Assembly: GCA_964415185.1 (NCBI GenBank)
Contig: CAYPZI010000014.1
Location: 1 to 36,443, forward strand
Source: CAYVBJ01 sp964415185
Lineage (GTDB): Bacteria > Bacteroidota > Rhodothermia > Balneolales > Balneolaceae
Length of the DNA: 36,443 nucleotides
Direction: 5' to 3'
The position numbers and the translations under genes were made by a program. How positions within the stretch are numbered: the first letter of the stretch is position 1; each line of letters starts with the position of its first letter. Shown in pieces: positions 7,788 through 15,134 of this stretch. The notes under the pieces were generated by a model that saw only the letters and a program-made list of their open reading frames with translations, ran no database searches and had not been told where the DNA came from.

Positions 7788-8500
7788 TTCAAATCAAAAA
7801 TTTAAAAAAATCATTTGGCGAACTGGAGGTACTTAAAGGCATTCAGCTTGAAATACCCGAAGGACAGGCAACGGGCCTGGTTGGTCCAAACGGATCGGGA
7901 AAAACCACTCTCATTAAATCAATTTTGGGACTTGTAAAGCCGGACAGCGGTGAAATCGTTGTAAACGGTACCCGTCTGAACGGTAATTTCGCTTATCGCG
8001 AAAATATCGGCTATATGCCACAACAACCCCGATACCCTGAAAATATGACTGTTCGTGAGTTGTTTGAATTCATCAAGAAAGTGAGAAAAAATCCGGCAAC
8101 AGCCGAAACGGAACTGATTCAACAATTTAACCTGTCGGAAGAACTTGATAAAAGGCTCAGGACCCTTTCAGGCGGAAACAAGCAGAAAGTGGGTGCCGTG
8201 CTGGCCATGATGTTCGATTCTCCATTACTTTTTCTTGATGAACCTACAGCAGGCCTCGATCCGCAGGCAAGTTTCAAATTTAAGGAACGAGTAAAATCGG
8301 AAAAGAAAAAGGGTAAAACCGTGATGATCACATCCCATATCATGAGCGAGCTTGAACAGCTTGTGGATCACGTTGTTTTCATTTTAGATGGCAAAATAAG
8401 GTATTACGGTACCATCGACGACCTGCTCAAGGAAAATAAAGAAGAAAGGCTTGAAGGCGCTATTGCCCGGATGATGGATATAGCGGAGCCTGCCCAATAA
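7784..8500 (+). CDS. nosF: NosF ABC transporter ATPase
   Basis: This 238-aa cytoplasmic ATPase has Walker A GPNGSGKTT (34-42), signature LSGGNKQ (128-134) and Walker B LLFLDEP (148-154) with a switch His in TSH. It energises the NosFY complex required for NosZ copper-site maturation, probably by handling a sulfur species passed to NosD. The start codon overlaps the nosD stop, indicating translational coupling. Confidence 0.95.
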   Translation: MIQIKNLKKSFGELEVLKGIQLEIPEGQATGLVGPNGSGKTTLIKSILGLVKPDSGEIVVNGTRLNGNFAYRENIGYMPQQPRYPENMTVRELFEFIKKVRKNPATAETELIQQFNLSEELDKRLRTLSGGNKQKVGAVLAMMFDSPLLFLDEPTAGLDPQASFKFKERVKSEKKKGKTVMITSHIMSELEQLVDHVVFILDGKIRYYGTIDDLLKENKEERLEGAIARMMDIAEPAQ

Positions 8501-8530
8501 AAAAAGAAAATGAAATTTGATTTCTGAATT

Positions 8531-9325
8531 ATGAACCTGCTCGCCATTATTATTCAAAATGAATTTAAAACCCTGCTAAGAGGGAAATGGGTAATCGGTT
8601 ACGGCCTGATTTTTTTACTGCTCAATGATACGCTGATCCGTTTTGCCGGCGGAGGCGCAGAGGTTTTGCTGAGCCTCAGTAATATCATGCTGCTCTTTAT
8701 CCCGCTGATCGGATTGATTTACGGCGTGCTTTACATTTATCAGTCGAGAGATTTTACAGAGCTGCTGTTAGCCCAGCCGATTGACAGGAAAACCCTCTAC
8801 TGGGGCCTTTTTACTGGAATTTCCACACCCCTGATGCTGGCATTTGTTGTGGGCTCGGCCTTGCCGCTGGCATGGCACGGGCTGCTGACGGCCGGTAACC
8901 TGGTTCCTGCAATCACCGTTCTCGGACTGGGAGGCATTCTCACATTTGTATTTGTAGCTCTCGGATTTGTTTTCGGGTTGTTGTTCTATGAAGACCGGAT
9001 CAAGGGATTTGGATTTTCTATCGTGATCTGGCTGTTTATGGCCATTTTGTATGACGGACTTGTGCTTGCCTTGATTTTTATATTCGGTGATTATCCCCTT
9101 GAAAAATTTGTGATAACCGTCTCCATGCTGAACCCTATTGACCTTGCCCGCATCATGGTGATGCTCAAGTTTGATATATCTGCATTAATGGGTTATACGG
9201 GAGCCGTTTTTAACCGCTTTTTCGGAACAGCAGCCGGTTTTTTGACGGCAGGCAGTATGCTTGCATTATGGCTGGCCATTCCGATGTGGTCAGGATTGAA
9301 AATATTTAAGCGAAAAGATTTTTGA
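8531..9325 (+). CDS. nosY: NosY ABC transporter permease
   Basis: The 264-aa protein has about six transmembrane segments and the ABC-2 type layout. The N-terminus reads IIQNEFKTLLRGKWV, and FTELLLAQPIDRKTLYWG matches the coupling region of NosY proteins. It pairs with the NosF ATPase 30 nt upstream. It ends the recognisable nosLDFY block and is followed by an interspersed hairpin element. Confidence 0.93.
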   Translation: MNLLAIIIQNEFKTLLRGKWVIGYGLIFLLLNDTLIRFAGGGAEVLLSLSNIMLLFIPLIGLIYGVLYIYQSRDFTELLLAQPIDRKTLYWGLFTGISTPLMLAFVVGSALPLAWHGLLTAGNLVPAITVLGLGGILTFVFVALGFVFGLLFYEDRIKGFGFSIVIWLFMAILYDGLVLALIFIFGDYPLEKFVITVSMLNPIDLARIMVMLKFDISALMGYTGAVFNRFFGTAAGFLTAGSMLALWLAIPMWSGLKIFKRKDF

Positions 9326-9341
9326 TTAAGTGATAGTGTTA

Positions 9342-9453
9342 CGTCAACCGTAAACCTGCAAAGTTTAATCTTAATATTGGTACCATTTTATTAAAACGAT
9401 GCCATTTCAGAAAGGAAACTTTGCGGGTTTTATCCGACATTTTATAATTGACA
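9342..9453 (+). repeat. Interspersed hairpin element, copy 1
   Basis: Arms AAACCTGCAAAGTTT (9352-9366) and AAACTTTGCGGGTTT (9416-9430) pair at 14 of 15 positions, with the remaining pair a possible G-U. They enclose 49 nt whose 3' part (GCCATTTCAGAAAGG) is shared with the other copies. An outer pair, GTCAA (9343-9347) with TTGAC (9448-9452), extends the structure. The other copies are at 10951 and 22966. It lies in the 244-nt space between nosY and hemN. The remainder of that space holds the word ACCGATAA twice (9539-9546, 9558-9565). Confidence 0.8.
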
Positions 9454-9569
9454 CAACCCCGATTACAGGAATACCGGATGTTTCCAAAGAAGATAACTTT
9501 CATCAACAATTCATTTTGAATCTGCATCATGTATTAATACCGATAAAATAATTTGTAACCGATAAGAGA

Positions 9570-10946
9570 ATGTTAAATCTAACCGATTTGAGTCACGGGC
9601 TGATAGAAAAGTACAATGTACAAGGCCCGCGGTATACTTCATATCCCACCGCTTTGAATCTTGAGCCTGTTTCGGATAAGATCGGTTTTAAAGAATCTTT
9701 AAAAAAGCAGACCGCCGTTCCCGGAAATATTTCTCTCTATTTTCACATTCCTTTCTGTTACTCGCTTTGCTGGTATTGCGGATGTACAAAAGTGATTACA
9801 AAAGACAGAGATACGGGCGATCTCTATGTTGACTACCTTAAAAAAGAAACCGGGATGGTGCGTGATCTGATTTATCCGGGTGCAAAAGTGTCACAAATTC
9901 ATTTTGGCGGCGGCACTCCTACGTTTTTGTCGCCGGATCAGCTTTCTAAGCTGGGCGACATTATCCACAGCTCCTTTCAGCTTGATGAATCTCCCGAATT
10001 TGGTGTGGAAATAGATCCCCGGCGCTGCACGGAAGATCATATCCGCGCTCTTGCCGGGATCGGGTGCAACCGGGCTTCAATCGGGGTTCAGGATACTAAT
10101 GCTGAAGTACAGAAAGCCATTCACAGGATTCAGCCTCACAGCATGAACCTTGAAGTTGTTAGTTGGCTTAGAAAATATGGCATCGAAAGCCTGAATGCAG
10201 ACCTCATTTACGGTTTACCGAAACAAACCACGAAAAATTTTGGGAGAACCCTGAACGATGTTTGCGAACTGAAACCCGACCGGCTGGCTGTCTACAGTTA
10301 TGCACATCTTCCGTCAAGGATGCCCTCTCAAAGGCTGATCAGCGATGAAGATCTTCCCAAAGCTGCTGAAAAAGCACAGATGATGCTACTTGCCGTTGAT
10401 GAGCTTGAATCACGCGGTTATAATTATATAGGTATGGATCATTTTTCGGCAAAAAATGACGGTCTCAGCCGGGCTTTGCAAAATGGTACACTGCAGAGAA
10501 ATTTCCAGGGATACAGCACCTGTGCCAATACAAAAATGTTTGGTTTTGGGATGTCCTCGATTTCTCAGGCAGGAGACTATTTCTGGCAAAATGAAAAAAA
10601 CCTGGAAAAACATTATCAATTCATTGATTCAGGTGAATGGCCGGTTACGGCAATGATGAAGCGGACGGAAGATGACAGGGTCCGGAATTCGATTATTATG
10701 AAGATCATGTGCAAGCCCGAAATAAACCTGAAAGTTTTAGGAGAAGAATTCGGCATCAATTTTTTCGAGTCATTCGCTGATGAATACAACAGGCTTAAAA
10801 CATTTGAATCTGACGGCTTGATTCAATTGGACGGAGACATATTGAAAATTACCCGTACCGGCAGGTTGTTTTTAAGAAATATCGCCATGATTTTTGACGG
10901 ATATCTAAAATCTGAAACCCGGCGCAGATACTCGAAAACAGTGTAG
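9570..10946 (+). CDS. hemN: Oxygen-independent coproporphyrinogen III oxidase (radical SAM)
   Basis: The 458-aa enzyme converts coproporphyrinogen III to protoporphyrinogen IX without oxygen. The radical-SAM cluster motif is C63-x3-C67-x2-C70 with the extra C72 typical of HemN. It is followed by GGGTPTFLS and the C-terminal HemN domain. The N-terminal GPRYTSYPTA segment is also characteristic, and length agrees with the family. Its place after nosY fits heme supply for anaerobic respiration. It is flanked on both sides by copies of the interspersed hairpin element, so it may be its own transcription unit. Confidence 0.96.
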   Translation: MLNLTDLSHGLIEKYNVQGPRYTSYPTALNLEPVSDKIGFKESLKKQTAVPGNISLYFHIPFCYSLCWYCGCTKVITKDRDTGDLYVDYLKKETGMVRDLIYPGAKVSQIHFGGGTPTFLSPDQLSKLGDIIHSSFQLDESPEFGVEIDPRRCTEDHIRALAGIGCNRASIGVQDTNAEVQKAIHRIQPHSMNLEVVSWLRKYGIESLNADLIYGLPKQTTKNFGRTLNDVCELKPDRLAVYSYAHLPSRMPSQRLISDEDLPKAAEKAQMMLLAVDELESRGYNYIGMDHFSAKNDGLSRALQNGTLQRNFQGYSTCANTKMFGFGMSSISQAGDYFWQNEKNLEKHYQFIDSGEWPVTAMMKRTEDDRVRNSIIMKIMCKPEINLKVLGEEFGINFFESFADEYNRLKTFESDGLIQLDGDILKITRTGRLFLRNIAMIFDGYLKSETRRRYSKTV

Positions 10947-10950
10947 TTTC

Positions 10951-11060
10951 ATGTCAATTGTAAACCCGCAAAATTTTATTATGGAGTTGCTTTTATTTAT
11001 TCAACATATAGCCATTTCGAAAAGGAAACTTTGCGGGTTATTACCTGATATTTTATCATT
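10951..11060 (+). repeat. Interspersed hairpin element, copy 2
   Basis: The element begins directly after the hemN stop codon. Its arms (10962-10976 and 11026-11040) share the core AACCCGCAAA/TTTGCGGGTT and enclose exactly 49 nt. The 3' conserved part reads GCCATTTCGAAAAGG. It ends about 30 nt before the heme A synthase start codon and has the same orientation as copy 1. Confidence 0.8.
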
Positions 11061-11089
11061 ATCCCGATAGTAGATCGATTAGAAATCAT

Positions 11090-12136
11090 ATGAATGAAAA
11101 AGATATAAAACACGTCAGAATCTGGTATTGGACAGGTGCTGCGCTGGTTATACTGATATTGATTGTTGGTGGTATCACCCGCCTGACGGATTCCGGCCTG
11201 TCGATGGTTGACTGGAATCCGATTATGGGAGCTGTACCGCCACTGTCTGAACAGGCATGGGAAGAAACATTTGAATCTTACAAGCAATTTCCGGAATTCA
11301 GGGAACGTAATGCCGGAATGACGCTCCCGGAATTCAAATACATATTCTTCTGGGAATATCTTCACAGAATGTTGGGCAGGCTTGCAGGTTTTGTTTTTTT
11401 GATTCCATTCGGATGGTTTCTAATAAAAAAGAAAATGGATCGAACTCAGGTAAAGCGTGCACTTATACTGCTGCTGCTCGGCTCTGCACAAGGCCTTATG
11501 GGCTGGTACATGGTTCAAAGCGGGCTGGTTGATGTTCCCTATGTAAGCCATTACAGGCTTGCGGCACATCTGTTGCTGGCTATGGTGATATTCGGGGCAT
11601 GTGTGCTATTTGCTCTCGATTTGAGACGTCAGGCATATCAGATTTCAACACCGGTACATTGGCTTAAAAAATGGGGATGGATTTTTATGGCGCTGCTAAT
11701 CCTGCAGATAACATGGGGAGCATTTGTAGCCGGGCTGAATGCAGGGCATCTTTACAACACCTTTCCTAAAATGTTCGGTTACTGGTTGCCGCCGGAACTC
11801 TGGGTGATTCAGCCGGTTTGGCTTAATATTTTTGAAAATCCTGCCACTACACAGTTTATTCATCGTGTTGCAGGCACACTTCTCGGATTACTGGCCTTAG
11901 CAATGTGGATTAGTGTATATCTGAGAAAAGATTCATGGCAGGTAAAAAAATGGGTATTTGCAATATTTACAGTTGTATTGATTCAATATGCCGCCGGTGT
12001 TTTCACCCTAATTTATCACGTGCCGGTTTGGCTTGGTGTACTTCATCAGGCAATTGCCTTTGTTCTTTTTGGGATCGTTATTGGATTTTTGCACTTTTTA
12101 AATAAAGTTGAAGTGAGTTACGAAACAGTAAGTTAA
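11090..12136 (+). CDS. ctaA: Heme A synthase (COX15/CtaA family)
   Basis: The 348-aa integral membrane protein has about eight helices and oxidises the heme O methyl group to make heme A for aa3-type oxidases. Conserved heme-ligand histidines are visible in FWEYLHRMLGR, VSHYRLAAHL, FIHRVAGTLLG and VLHQAIAF. The N-terminal VGGITRLTDSGLSMVDW and the GAFVAGLNAGHLYNTFP segment are strong family signatures. Its location among N2O-respiration genes is unusual, since heme A serves aerobic oxidases. It may simply be grouped with other heme and respiratory genes. Confidence 0.96.
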   Translation: MNEKDIKHVRIWYWTGAALVILILIVGGITRLTDSGLSMVDWNPIMGAVPPLSEQAWEETFESYKQFPEFRERNAGMTLPEFKYIFFWEYLHRMLGRLAGFVFLIPFGWFLIKKKMDRTQVKRALILLLLGSAQGLMGWYMVQSGLVDVPYVSHYRLAAHLLLAMVIFGACVLFALDLRRQAYQISTPVHWLKKWGWIFMALLILQITWGAFVAGLNAGHLYNTFPKMFGYWLPPELWVIQPVWLNIFENPATTQFIHRVAGTLLGLLALAMWISVYLRKDSWQVKKWVFAIFTVVLIQYAAGVFTLIYHVPVWLGVLHQAIAFVLFGIVIGFLHFLNKVEVSYETVS

Positions 12137-12156
12137 TGTGATTGAGAGGCTGAATT

Positions 12157-12891
12157 ATGACAAAAAAAGATGGATTGTTAAAACAAACCCTTGCTGAAAT
12201 TGTAATTGAAAACTACAATGCGGCAGACCTGTTCGATCAATATGAATTAGATTTCTATTGTAAGGGCATGGATACGCTTGAAGAAGCATGTAATAATAAA
12301 AACCTGGATTACGATCAAATTGCAGATGAACTGTCGGGCCTGCCTCGAAGCGGACGTACCCGAAGTGAAGATGTGAGAAACTGGCCGATTGATTTTTTGG
12401 CGGATTTTATTGAAAATACTCATCATGAATATGTCCGTGCGGAAAATGAAAAACTGAGCAGATTTGCTGCTTTTATTTCCAAAAACCATTCCGAATATTA
12501 TCCTGAATTTAATTCGGTATATGAGCAATTTCTATTTCTTATACAGGAAGTTGACAGACACATGAATGAAGAAGAAGAGCGTATTTTTCCGTTGATTAAG
12601 GAATTGGCAAGTGAGGTTGTTGAATCCGGTAATCCCGATAAGGAAACAGTATCTGTGTTCAGATATGAAATTGAGAAACTTCGCAATGAGCATGAAACGG
12701 CCATAGGAATGTTGCGAGAGCTTAAAGAAACAAGCAATTCATTTAATCCGCCTGACGATGCTTCCGAAGAGGTGAAAACATTCTATCACGACCTGTTTGA
12801 ATTTGAGCGTGATATGCATCGTCACATTCATCTTGAAAGCAATGTGTTATTCAGGAAAGCGGAAGAGCTGGCAAATGCACGCCCGGCCTAA
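12157..12891 (+). CDS. RIC-like hemerythrin protein with degenerate N-terminal Cys motif
   Basis: The 244-aa protein is a paralog of the one at 301 with the same ScdA_N plus hemerythrin order. The diagnostic Cys-Cys-Gly-Gly-Gly is changed to Y34-C35-K-G-M, so the first Cys and two glycines are lost, while the later Cys (C45) remains. The di-iron histidines are kept: NTHHEY, DRHMNEEEE, NEHETA and HRHIHLESN. It may bind O2 or NO or act as a di-iron sensor instead of repairing clusters. It is 20 nt after the heme A synthase and 12 nt before the next membrane protein, so it is probably in one operon with both. Confidence 0.88.
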   Translation: MTKKDGLLKQTLAEIVIENYNAADLFDQYELDFYCKGMDTLEEACNNKNLDYDQIADELSGLPRSGRTRSEDVRNWPIDFLADFIENTHHEYVRAENEKLSRFAAFISKNHSEYYPEFNSVYEQFLFLIQEVDRHMNEEEERIFPLIKELASEVVESGNPDKETVSVFRYEIEKLRNEHETAIGMLRELKETSNSFNPPDDASEEVKTFYHDLFEFERDMHRHIHLESNVLFRKAEELANARPA

Positions 12892-12903
12892 GAAACAGAC
12901 AAT

Positions 12904-14118
12904 ATGTTTCCAAAATCCTCCCGGATAGATAAAGAAGTAAGGCTTGTTTGGCTATGGTCAGCCGCTTGTTTTGTTATTGCCGGATTTACCGGATTTTTGT
13001 TTCGCTGGGGGTTGATCGGCAGTCTTTATGGGGACCTGTCTCTTCAAAATATTCGTCATGCCCATTCACACCTGATGTTCTTTTGCTGGATCACTCCCGT
13101 CCCGATGATCTATATCGCTAAATACGCTTCGGGATTTACGAAAACAGGAGTGGAAAAGATGGTTGAGAGCGTAAAGATTATTCTTGCTCTGGGCTTGCTT
13201 AGTTATCCTTTTTTTCTGATGTATGGCTACCGGCCTGCAGATCTCGGGTTTGCGGAGCTGCCGGCTTCGGTCATTATCTCGGGACTGGTAATGCTGGCCT
13301 GGTACCGTTTTGCATGGTACTATCTGAAAGCACGGAAAGAGGTGCCAAACCGGACTCCCGGGCTGTTTTATGACAGTGCACTGTTGATGCTGGTAGTCAG
13401 TTCGGCCGGCGCATGGGGTGTGGCCGTATTACAGTTCTCAGGCGTTGAAAACCCGCTCTATTCCGCATCGATGACTCACTTTTTTCTAACTGTTTTTACA
13501 GAGGGATGGGGTGTTCTTTCTGCTATCGGACTGATGTATGAGTATATGTTTGCAGATAAAAAAGAAGATGCCAACAATTTACTCGCAGCTCCCATATTAC
13601 TGGGAGTTCCATTACTGTTTCCTTTCGGGATTGATGCAGACCTGTTAAACCCGGTACTTCTGAATTCGGCAAGAGCCGGTGCCATCCTGGTGGGAGCAGG
13701 GCTTGCGGCCAATCTTTACAGGTTGACAAAATCGGGACAAACAGGAATCTGGTGGTGGCTCATTGTGCTCATTTTCTTTGCTGCAAAAATTGTGTTACAG
13801 GTTTCAGCAGCCGTTACGCCGTCAGTATTCTGGCTTGGAGAACATGGGCTGAGGATCTTTTACCTGCACCTGATGCTGCTTGGATTTTTCACTCTTCTCT
13901 ATTTTTCCGTCTGGCATACCACACACCTTTTTCAGAACAAGTCGGGCCTCAAACTGATTGTGGTTACCATTCTCCTGGTGCTTTCCAGCCTTGTTTTAAT
14001 CAGCGGCTGGTGGCCGCAGGAGTGGCTGCCCGGCTCCGTATTTGAGATAACGGCCCTTGTTTCACTTTTGCCAGTGATTGCCGTGCTGACAGAAATCTGG
14101 ATTACCCTCAGGCTGTAG
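12904..14118 (+). CDS. Large polytopic membrane protein with His-rich helices, NnrS/oxidase-like
   Basis: The 404-aa protein has about 11-12 hydrophobic helices. Histidines fall within membrane segments: RHAHSHLMFFCW near residue 50, MTHFFLTVFTEGWG near 190 and LHLMLLG near 325. Repeated membrane His residues suggest heme or metal binding, as in NnrS or heme-copper oxidase subunit I, but the canonical NorB/cox sequences are absent. It follows the RIC-like gene by 12 nt, so an NO- or heme-related role is likely from context. Exact family not recognised. Confidence 0.75.
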   Translation: MFPKSSRIDKEVRLVWLWSAACFVIAGFTGFLFRWGLIGSLYGDLSLQNIRHAHSHLMFFCWITPVPMIYIAKYASGFTKTGVEKMVESVKIILALGLLSYPFFLMYGYRPADLGFAELPASVIISGLVMLAWYRFAWYYLKARKEVPNRTPGLFYDSALLMLVVSSAGAWGVAVLQFSGVENPLYSASMTHFFLTVFTEGWGVLSAIGLMYEYMFADKKEDANNLLAAPILLGVPLLFPFGIDADLLNPVLLNSARAGAILVGAGLAANLYRLTKSGQTGIWWWLIVLIFFAAKIVLQVSAAVTPSVFWLGEHGLRIFYLHLMLLGFFTLLYFSVWHTTHLFQNKSGLKLIVVTILLVLSSLVLISGWWPQEWLPGSVFEITALVSLLPVIAVLTEIWITLRL

Positions 14119-14218
14119 GCCTGAAACAGGAAGTATTAAAAAAATAAATCCATTCTGTAAAGAATCCATGGATTTCGGTTCATACTGCTAACCAATAACA
14201 ATTCAATATCCAAAATTT

Positions 14219-14674
14219 ATGAGCCAATCCTTAACAGGTATTTATATTCATGCCACATTCGGAACCAAAGCACGCAAGAACTATATCAACGAGAAGATAG
14301 CGCCGGAACTACATGCTTATATGGCAGGTATATTTAAAGAGCTTGATAATCCTGCTGTAATCATTAATTCAATACCTTATCATGTTCATGGGCTGTTCCG
14401 TTTCTCAAAAAATCTAACAATCGCCACAATTATGGAAAAGGTAAAGAAAAGCTCCTCCATATGGATGAAGCAACAACCAATGGGTGAAAAACAATTTTAT
14501 TGGCAAAAGGGATACGGGGCTTTTTCGGTAAGCGGATCACATATCGATGTTGTTACCCGGTACATTGCAAATCAAAAAGAACATCATAAAAAATTGACCT
14601 ACAAAGAAGAAATAGAGAAGTTGATGAAAAAATATAACGTACAGGAGTTCAATCCTGATTATTATTGGGATTAA
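14219..14674 (+). CDS. REP-associated tyrosine transposase (RAYT, IS200-like Y1 HUH family)
   Basis: The 151-aa single-domain protein belongs to the Y1_Tnp fold. The HUH metal motif is H55-V-H57 in SIPYHVHGLF, and the catalytic tyrosine is Y115 in VTRYIANQKEHH, with the usual Gln four residues later. The N-terminal IYIHATFGTK also fits. No IS200-type left or right ends and no tnpB partner are seen, so this is a domesticated RAYT and not a complete insertion sequence. Hairpin repeats of the kind such proteins act on start 62 nt after the stop codon and recur after uvrA. An 8-bp hairpin (14146-14153 with 14168-14175) lies just upstream. Confidence 0.9.
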   Translation: MSQSLTGIYIHATFGTKARKNYINEKIAPELHAYMAGIFKELDNPAVIINSIPYHVHGLFRFSKNLTIATIMEKVKKSSSIWMKQQPMGEKQFYWQKGYGAFSVSGSHIDVVTRYIANQKEHHKKLTYKEEIEKLMKKYNVQEFNPDYYWD

Positions 14675-14735
14675 AAACAGGCAAGAACACGTTATCGGTT
14701 TCTATGTATTAAAATCCGGGTTCAATTCGCAAATT

Positions 14736-14863
14736 CTTGCTATAATCCAAATCGTTCTGCGGATCCGACATGCGTGTCGGGTCCCGGTTTGCGGCCAAAC
14801 CTCGTGACCCTGGGCGCTGCCCAGGGCTGTGTTGTGACAGGCTTTCAGCCTATGGGTGCCGTT
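14736..14863 (+). repeat. Hairpin-rich intergenic repeat, copy R1 (RAYT-adjacent)
   Basis: This 128-nt repeat is about 85% identical by hand alignment to 18013-18139. It contains three hairpins in a row: CCGACA-TGCG-TGTCGG (14765-14780), CCCTGGGC-GCT-GCCCAGGG (14808-14826) and AGGCT-TTC-AGCCT (14839-14851). Consecutive short GC hairpins beside a RAYT gene match the general layout of REP/BIME arrays. The GC-rich stems contrast with the AT-rich surroundings. Confidence 0.75.
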
Positions 14864-15134
14864 TCACTGTAGGGCGGGGGACATCAGGATGATGCTGTCT
14901 CTATGTCCTGGCATTGAAATGCCGGGCTTTGTTGTCTCGTCTCTATATCGGAATATAAAGAGGGATTTTTTTGATAATTAATTGAATTTTTAAGACGGAT
15001 CCAGATTCGTTCAAAAACAGCAAGTATTTCCGATTTTCAAAACGTTTTGGAGACCGGCAATTTTGAACTAAAACCTGCTCTCCTTTGGTTCAATAAATTC
15101 GTATTTTAAATGATTTGTCCGAACGATAAACTGT
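14864..15134. other. Intergenic region upstream of uvrA
   Basis: No gene is seen. One further short hairpin of the same style as the preceding repeat occurs at 14910-14923 (GGCATT-GA-AATGCC). The rest is AT-rich and should contain the uvrA promoter. No convincing LexA-type palindrome could be picked out by eye. Confidence 0.45.

Noticed and set aside
9399..9551. Fifty-codon open frame starting MPFQKGNFAGF inside hairpin element copy 1
   Set aside because: The same frame lacks a start codon in copies 2 and 3 and stops after about ten codons in copy 3. The conservation is explained by the repeat DNA, and no ribosome binding site is present.
14219..14674. Complete IS200/IS605 insertion sequence
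   Set aside because: No tnpB, no subterminal hairpin ends and no target duplication can be seen around the single Y1 gene; a RAYT fits better.
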